Shown one piece after another: positions 27,505 to 32,013 of a DNA stretch of 32,013 nucleotides. Under the pieces are notes generated by a model. That model saw only the letters and a program-made list of their open reading frames with translations. It made no database searches and had not been told where the DNA came from. Every line of letters begins with the position of its first letter. Positions within the stretch are counted from its first letter, which is position 1. The stretch comes from a virus: positions 1-32,013 of IMG/VR virus record IMGVR_UViG_3300034142_000025. The stretch is one strand, 5' to 3'. The position numbers and the translations under genes are program-made.

Positions 27505-28121
27505 ATGAGCGAGTCGCCAGCCGTTCGCCCGGGGAGCATCGCATCCTCCCTGGCCGAAGCGCGGGCGCTGCTGCGCGACGATCCGCGCGCCGCGGTAGCG
27601 CGGGTTCGCGAAGTGCTTGCCAATCGTCCGGGCACTCCCGAAGCCGTCGCGATTCTCGAGGAGGCGCTGAAGGCGCTGGACTATCCCGACTGGCGGCAAA
27701 AGGCCGGCCTGATGCCGTCGACGCGCTGCTGGGTAGGAGCCGGATCGGGTCGAATATGAGATGCTCCGCGCCGCCTGTCTCAGCCGGCTCGGCCGGACCG
27801 AGGAGGCACGGGCGATCTATGAAGCGCTGCTGGCCCGGCACGCCGGGATGCCTCGCTCTGGATCCTCTATGGCCATGCGCTGCGCACGCTCGGGCAGCAG
27901 CAGGAGAGCGTCGCGGCCTATCGGCGCGCGATCGAGGCGCTCGGGCATAACCGCGAGGCCTTCGCTCACTATCTGGAAGGCAACCGCGCGGTCCGCGATG
28001 CCGGCGACGTGAAGTTCAAGGGGACGACCGTGTTGGTCAACACCGACAATGTGAAGGTTACGACATGCACATCGTCGTGCAGGGCGACGCTATCAAGATG
28101 ACCGACATCGTCTTCGGCTGA
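27505..28121 (+). pseudogene. Frame-broken TPR/sulfotransferase-family N-terminal remnant plus a degraded short gene
   Basis: The first frame (27505-27759) reads MSESPAVRPGSIASSLAEARALL, a TPR-like helix pair. The sense then jumps to a second frame (EYEMLRAACLSRLGRTEEARAIYEALL, from ~27752) and a third from ~27850 (ASLWILYGHALRTLGQQQES, AAYRRAIEALGHNREAF). In order these match the TPR N-terminal half of the tetratricopeptide/sulfotransferase family, without the catalytic domain. After ~28000 the reading becomes VKFKGTTVLVNTDNVKVT, then in yet another frame HIVVQGDAIKMTDIVFG ending at 28121, apparently a second broken small gene. At least two frameshifts plus deletions make this non-functional unless assembly errors are involved. 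Confidence 0.65.
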
Positions 28122-28140
28122 TTGCTTTCACATCGCTTCA

Positions 28141-28175
28141 GGCGCCCCGGTCCAGCACCGGGGCGCCTTTTTTTT
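28141..28175. terminator. Strong intrinsic terminator between the pseudogene and the RTX genes
   Basis: Perfect 11-bp stem GGCGCCCCGGT / ACCGGGGCGCC with 5-base loop, followed by eight Ts (28168-28175). On the plus strand it ends the pseudogene region. The minus-strand RTX gene stops at 28208, so the same hairpin can end its transcript, although without a T-tract on that strand. Confidence 0.9.
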
Positions 28176-28207
28176 GTGCGCGGCGCAATGCCGCGGCCGC
28201 GCTCCGG

Positions 28208-30187
28208 TCAGGCTATGTGCAAGTCGGGACCGAGCGCCTCCGGCCGCCAAAGCGAGACGTCATGTCCGGCCAGCGCCATCGCCGCCGCCGGCTCGCTCGC
28301 CGCTTCCCAGGCGGCCGCCGCGGGGGCGGCCGCGGCAGCGGGCGGCGCCGAATAAGCGACGAAGTCGGCCCGCGTGACGGGGGTTCCCGCGTCCACCTTG
28401 GCGATCAGCACCTGGGCCGTGCCGCCGGTGCCGTCGGCATCGTAGAAGATCTCGCCGCTGCCCACATTGTAGATGATCCGGTCGGAAGTGTCGCCGGCCG
28501 CCGCGCCGGCCTTGAACGCGGTCGGATGGAGCTCGCCGTCGACGGCGATGCCCCCGAACACCGCGCGGTCGAGGTGGATGACGTCGTCGCTGGCGCGGAA
28601 GTCGGAAAGGGTATCGACATTACCCGCCCCGTCGGGCGCCGCGTCGAGCACGAACACGTCGCGGCCGCTCCCGCCGGTCAACAGGTCGTTGCCGGCCCCG
28701 CCGACGATCCTGTCGGCGCCGCCCGCCCCGTCGAGCACGTCGTCGCCGCCCAGGCCGATCAGCGCGTTCGCCGCGGTGTTTCCGGTGATCCCGTTCGCGG
28801 TCTCGTTGCCGGTTCCGTTGAGGGCCGGGCCGAGCAGCGCCAGCTGCTCGACGTTGGCGCTGAGCGTATAATCGCTCGCCCGCGAGCGTACGCTGTCATT
28901 GCCCGCGAACGCATATTCGAAAGCGACGTCGTCGGCGCTGTCGACCAGATAGATGTCGTCGCCGCTGGAGCCCATCATGGTGTCGGCGCCGGTGCCGCCG
29001 TCGAGCATGTCGGCCGAGGTCCCGCCGGTCAGCACGTCGACGCCGCCGAGCCCGCTCAGCACGTTCTCGCCGGCGAGGCCGGTCAGCTTGTTGGCCAGGT
29101 TGTTGCCGCGCAAGGTGTCGGCGAAGTTGGTGCCGGTGACATTGTCGATATTGTTGAGATTGTCGCCGGCCGCGGCCCCCGTTTGGGCGCCGCCGAGCAC
29201 GATGCCGACGCCCGTCGTCTCATGCCGGTAATCGACCGTGTCCGATCCGGCACCGCCGTCGAACGTATCGGTTCCGAGGCCTCCCAGCATCAGATCGTCG
29301 CCGTTGCCGCCGAAGATCGTGTCGTTGCCCTCGCCGCCGTGGAGCTCGTCATTGCCGTCCACCCCCGACAGGCGGTCGTTGCCGGCCTCGCCGAACAATT
29401 TGTCCCCGGAGACGGAGCCGGTCAGCGTATCGGCGACGGTGCTGCCGACCAGGCCTTCGATGCTTTCGAACGTGTCCGTGCCGAGCGTATCGCCGCGCCC
29501 GCGATTGGTGGTGAGGCTGGCGGTGATCGAAACCGCGTAGCCGTTATAATAAACCAGGTCGAAGCCGGTGCCGCCGTCGAGCAGATCGTTGCCGGCATCG
29601 CCGACCAGCGCATCGTCGCCGGTCTCGCCATGGACGATGTCGTTGCCCCCGCCGGCGAAAAGGGTGTCGTTGCCGCCGCCGCACCAGAAGGTCTCGGCGG
29701 TGGCCGAGCCGGTCCACGAGCCGCTGAAATGGGCCAGATAATAAAGCTCGAATTCGCTCGCGGTCTTGCCCTCGGCATGCTGGGCGAAGAAGCCGGCGGT
29801 CGCGCCGCGCGCGTCGAACGTGTCGAAACCGTCGCCGCCCGAAATCCCCACCCGGCCGCCGCCGCTGCCGACGATCCTGATGATGTCGTCGCCGGCCTGG
29901 CCGTAGAGATTGTCTAGGCCGCCGTTGAAGATCAATATATCGGCGCCGTCGCCGCCGGTGAGCTTGTCGTTGCCGAAGCCGCCGTCGAGCGTGTCGTTGC
30001 CGGCATTGCCGTCGAGAATGTCGTTGCCGAGATTGCCGAACAGCTTGTCGTCGCCGATGCCGCCCCGGGCGGTGTCGTCGCCATTGTTGCCGGTCAGCGT
30101 GTCGTTGCCGCCAAGCCCGTCGAGCAGGTCGTTCTCGGGTGTGCCGCTCAGCGTGTCCCCACCCGCAGTGCCTCTCAAAGTCGCCAT
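28208..30187 (-). CDS. RTX calcium-binding repeat protein (type I secreted)
   Basis: 659 residues, ATG preceded on its own strand by AGGGGGA. Starting immediately (TAGGDTLSGTPENDLLDG), it contains many RTX nonapeptides of the type GGxGxDxLx in three blocks (about residues 5-95, 165-190 and 255-520), each folding as calcium-bound beta roll. Between them lie beta domains without repeats. The C-terminal ~130 residues (RASDDVIHLDRAVFGGIAV, IIYNVGSGEIFYDADGTGG) match the M10-serralysin-C/RTX ending that precedes the type I secretion signal, followed by an Ala-rich tail. No protease or lipase motif is visible. Inference: secreted by a type I system as adhesin or surface-layer-like protein. Confidence 0.87.
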   Translation of the reverse strand: MATLRGTAGGDTLSGTPENDLLDGLGGNDTLTGNNGDDTARGGIGDDKLFGNLGNDILDGNAGNDTLDGGFGNDKLTGGDGADILIFNGGLDNLYGQAGDDIIRIVGSGGGRVGISGGDGFDTFDARGATAGFFAQHAEGKTASEFELYYLAHFSGSWTGSATAETFWCGGGNDTLFAGGGNDIVHGETGDDALVGDAGNDLLDGGTGFDLVYYNGYAVSITASLTTNRGRGDTLGTDTFESIEGLVGSTVADTLTGSVSGDKLFGEAGNDRLSGVDGNDELHGGEGNDTIFGGNGDDLMLGGLGTDTFDGGAGSDTVDYRHETTGVGIVLGGAQTGAAAGDNLNNIDNVTGTNFADTLRGNNLANKLTGLAGENVLSGLGGVDVLTGGTSADMLDGGTGADTMMGSSGDDIYLVDSADDVAFEYAFAGNDSVRSRASDYTLSANVEQLALLGPALNGTGNETANGITGNTAANALIGLGGDDVLDGAGGADRIVGGAGNDLLTGGSGRDVFVLDAAPDGAGNVDTLSDFRASDDVIHLDRAVFGGIAVDGELHPTAFKAGAAAGDTSDRIIYNVGSGEIFYDADGTGGTAQVLIAKVDAGTPVTRADFVAYSAPPAAAAAPAAAAWEAASEPAAAMALAGHDVSLWRPEALGPDLHIA

Positions 30188-30328
30188 GATGTCTGTCCCC
30201 CTTATAAGATCAGGCGTCGAAAACCGGCGGTTCGGATCATTGGGGCAAAGATTTATTTTGCAGCAGGCGCGGCTTAGCCGTCGTCATCCTCCGTCGCTCG
30301 CTTCGCGCCGACACCTCCAAGCGCACCC

Positions 30329-30390
30329 CGTCATTCCCGCGAACGCGGGAATCCCACTTCTCTTCCTGGATCCGGAAAGCGGGAGTGACG
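30329..30390. repeat. Palindromic intergenic repeat (REP/MITE-like)
   Basis: An inner perfect hairpin, ATTCCCGCG / CGCGGGAAT (30333-30352, 2-base loop), is part of a larger inverted repeat: GTCATTCCCGC at 30330-30340 and GCGGGAGTGAC at 30379-30389 (one mismatch). TCATTCCCGCGAACGCGGGAATCC-type palindromes are common dispersed repeats in proteobacterial chromosomes. It lies between the two RTX genes and supports host rather than phage DNA. Confidence 0.75.
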
Positions 30391-30396
30391 AACCTC

Positions 30397-32013
30397 TCAC
30401 CCCATATAAGCGAGGAAGTCGGCTTCCGTCAGCGCGGTGCCGGCGGCGACCCGCGCGAACAGGATCGCGGCCGCCCCGCCCGCCCCGTCGGCATCGTAGA
30501 AGATCGAGCCCGACTTGGAATCGTAAAGGATTCGGTCGGTGGCATCGAGCGCAACCGTGCCTTCCTCGAACGCGGAAGCCGCCAGCCGGCCGTTGGCGCC
30601 GATGCCAGTGAACACCGCCCGGTCGAGCCGGATCGTGTCGTCGGTGACCGAGAAATCGACCAGCCGGTCGACATTGCCCGCGCCGAGCGCGCTGTCGAAG
30701 CCGAAGCTGTCGGCGCCGAGGCCGCCGCTCAACTGGTCGCCGCCGAGGCCGCCGTGCAGCCGGTCATTGCCCTCGCCGCCGACCATGCGGTCGTCGCCGC
30801 CGCCGCCCTGCAGCAGATTGGCCGCGGCGTTGCCGGTCAGGCCGTTGGCGAGATCGTTGCCGGTGCCGCCGATCACGCGCAGGCCAGTCAGGATCAAATT
30901 CTCGACATGGTCGCCGAGCGTATAGGTTGCGGTGCTGCGGACGTTGTCCGTCCCCTCCCCCGCGGCTTCGACGATCGTGTCGCCGGCGAGATCGACATAA
31001 TAAGAATCGTTGCCCGCTCCCCCGGTAAGCCGGTCGGTGCCGCCGGCGCCGTTCAGCACGTTGGCCGCTTCATTGCCGGTGATATTGTTGTCGAGCCCGT
31101 TGCCGGTGCCGCTCCGCGCCGTTCCGGCAAGCACGAGATGCTCGACGTTCGCGCCGAGCCTGTAATCGACCTGGCTGGTGACGGTGTCGATGCCCTCGTC
31201 CAGCGCCTCGGTCGCGCGGTCGGTGCCGAAATCGACCGCGTAGCTGTCGTCGCCGAGGCCGCCTGACATGCGGTCCGCGCCGGCGCCGCCGTCGATGATG
31301 TCGTTGCCCTCGCCGCCGTTGACGACGTCATTGCCTCCGGCCGCCATGATCGTATCGGCGCCGAGACCGGTCGAGATGATGTCGTTGCCGTCGCCGACGG
31401 TGACGCTGTCGTTCTGGGCGGCGGTGGTGATGGTGAAATGCTCGACCCCGGTGAAGGTGGTCTGCGCGTAGGCGCCGCCAAGGTAGAATTGGCCCGAATA
31501 GCCGGTCGCCAGCGTGCCGGTGAACGGCTGGTTCTCGCCGTAAAAATGGCCGTTGACGTAGCTATAGTCGATCACCAGCCGGTCGCTGCCGCCGCCCATG
31601 TTCACGACGTCGGTGGCGCGCGAGACCTCCACCAGGTCGTTGCCGCCGCCGGTGTCGAAAGTGGCGTTGAAGGCGTGGATGCCTTCGCGGAACACATCGT
31701 TGAAGCGGGTTCCGACCACATTGCCGTGGAAGCTTTCGAAGTTCGCCACGGAACCGGGTCCAGCCGCCTGCTGCGCCCCGGCCGCCAGCAGATTGATCGA
31801 GACCCCGCTCGCGCGGCCGGTGAAGTCGATGCTGAGCGCGTCGATCCCGGCGCCGCCGTCGACCTGGTTGACGCCCCTGCCGGCGGTGACCCAATCGTCG
31901 GCCGCACCGGTCGAGACGATGTCGTCGCCGTCGCCGACGCGGACGCTGTCGAGGCCACCGGCCGTCGTGACGGTGAAATGCTCGACGCCGCTGAAGATGG
32001 TCTTGGCGCCGCC
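30397..32013 (-). CDS. RTX calcium-binding repeat protein, paralogue (5' truncated)
   Basis: The frame stays open from a GTG at 31749 up to the window end, so the gene starts outside; 538 residues are visible. The N-terminal visible part has GAKTIFSGVEHFTVTTAGG, which recurs ~138 residues later as FTGVEHFTITTAA, an internal domain duplication. RTX nonapeptides (GNDVVNGGEGNDIIDGGAGAD and others) follow, interrupted by TEALDEGIDTVTSQVDYRLG-type units. The end (SVTDDTIRLDRAVFTGIGANG, SGSIFYDADGAGGAAAIL) is homologous to that of the downstream RTX protein, so the genes are tandem paralogues. Likely type I secreted. No enzymatic motif is seen. Confidence 0.87.
   Translation of the reverse strand, partial: GGAKTIFSGVEHFTVTTAGGLDSVRVGDGDDIVSTGAADDWVTAGRGVNQVDGGAGIDALSIDFTGRASGVSINLLAAGAQQAAGPGSVANFESFHGNVVGTRFNDVFREGIHAFNATFDTGGGNDLVEVSRATDVVNMGGGSDRLVIDYSYVNGHFYGENQPFTGTLATGYSGQFYLGGAYAQTTFTGVEHFTITTAAQNDSVTVGDGNDIISTGLGADTIMAAGGNDVVNGGEGNDIIDGGAGADRMSGGLGDDSYAVDFGTDRATEALDEGIDTVTSQVDYRLGANVEHLVLAGTARSGTGNGLDNNITGNEAANVLNGAGGTDRLTGGAGNDSYYVDLAGDTIVEAAGEGTDNVRSTATYTLGDHVENLILTGLRVIGGTGNDLANGLTGNAAANLLQGGGGDDRMVGGEGNDRLHGGLGGDQLSGGLGADSFGFDSALGAGNVDRLVDFSVTDDTIRLDRAVFTGIGANGRLAASAFEEGTVALDATDRILYDSKSGSIFYDADGAGGAAAILFARVAAGTALTEADFLAYMG

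Noticed and set aside
28217-29917. Plus-strand open frame of 566 codons opposite the RTX gene
   Set aside because: Val/Ala/Glu-rich mirror of RTX repeats; the minus strand encodes clear calcium-binding nonapeptides.
28208-32013. CRISPR-like periodic repeats
   Set aside because: Periodicity comes from RTX nonapeptide coding (27-base units, degenerate), not from identical repeats with unique spacers.

Overview
The window is most of a lambda/HK97-type siphoprophage (positions 1 to about 27,220) followed by host chromosome. The DNA is very GC-rich, genes use GTG/TTG starts as well as ATG, and the tail module combines a GTA-like tail chaperone pair with a DUF6950-type cysteine-peptidase protein. 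Together with the tRNA-Cys sequence and a TPR-sulfotransferase remnant, this points to an alphaproteobacterium, most likely Sphingomonadales. That placement is inference, not a database result.

Layout. (1) 1-4050: the end of the early/replication region, with a replication protein truncated by the window edge, accessory genes of unknown role (one Cys-rich and visibly lower in GC), a YecR-like lipoprotein and an HNH endonuclease. Integrase, repressor and attachment site are not seen and presumably lie beyond the left edge. (2) 4205-7481: packaging, with TerS, a nucleotidyltransferase-fold protein, and TerL. terL carries an insertion of about 550 bases encoding an endonuclease VII/HNH protein in another frame, yet the terL frame stays open right through it. 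(3) 7478-11451: small membrane protein, portal, prohead protease, major capsid protein and a probable decoration protein. Two hairpins with the same 10-base loop but different stems flank the decoration gene. (4) 11550-14928: head-tail connector, structural protein, head closure, gp10-like, tail completion, tail tube, and a tail-chaperone pair in a -1 frame relation. (5) 14919-15131: a reverse-strand zinc-ribbon membrane gene lodged between chaperones and tape measure. (6) 15270-25384: tape measure, tail tip proteins and a large tailspike-like protein ending in a predicted sialate-O-acetylesterase-type (SGNH) domain. (7) 25432-26504: lysis, with holin-like membrane protein, small membrane protein and GH108 endolysin. 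(8) 26593-27218: a lipoprotein and small membrane protein behind a terminator.

The right edge is host-like: a tRNA-Cys gene with its own promoter, a frame-broken TPR/sulfotransferase remnant, a strong terminator, and two tandem RTX calcium-binding protein genes on the minus strand; the upstream one runs off the window. The prophage boundary probably lies between about 27,220 and 27,390, but no att repeat could be identified.

How it works together: the gene order is the canonical replication - packaging - head - connector - tail - tip/spike - lysis order, so most functions are supported both by motifs and by position. The oddities most worth following are the nested endonuclease in terL, the nucleotidyltransferase between terS and terL, the twin identical-loop hairpins, and the reverse-strand moron gene.
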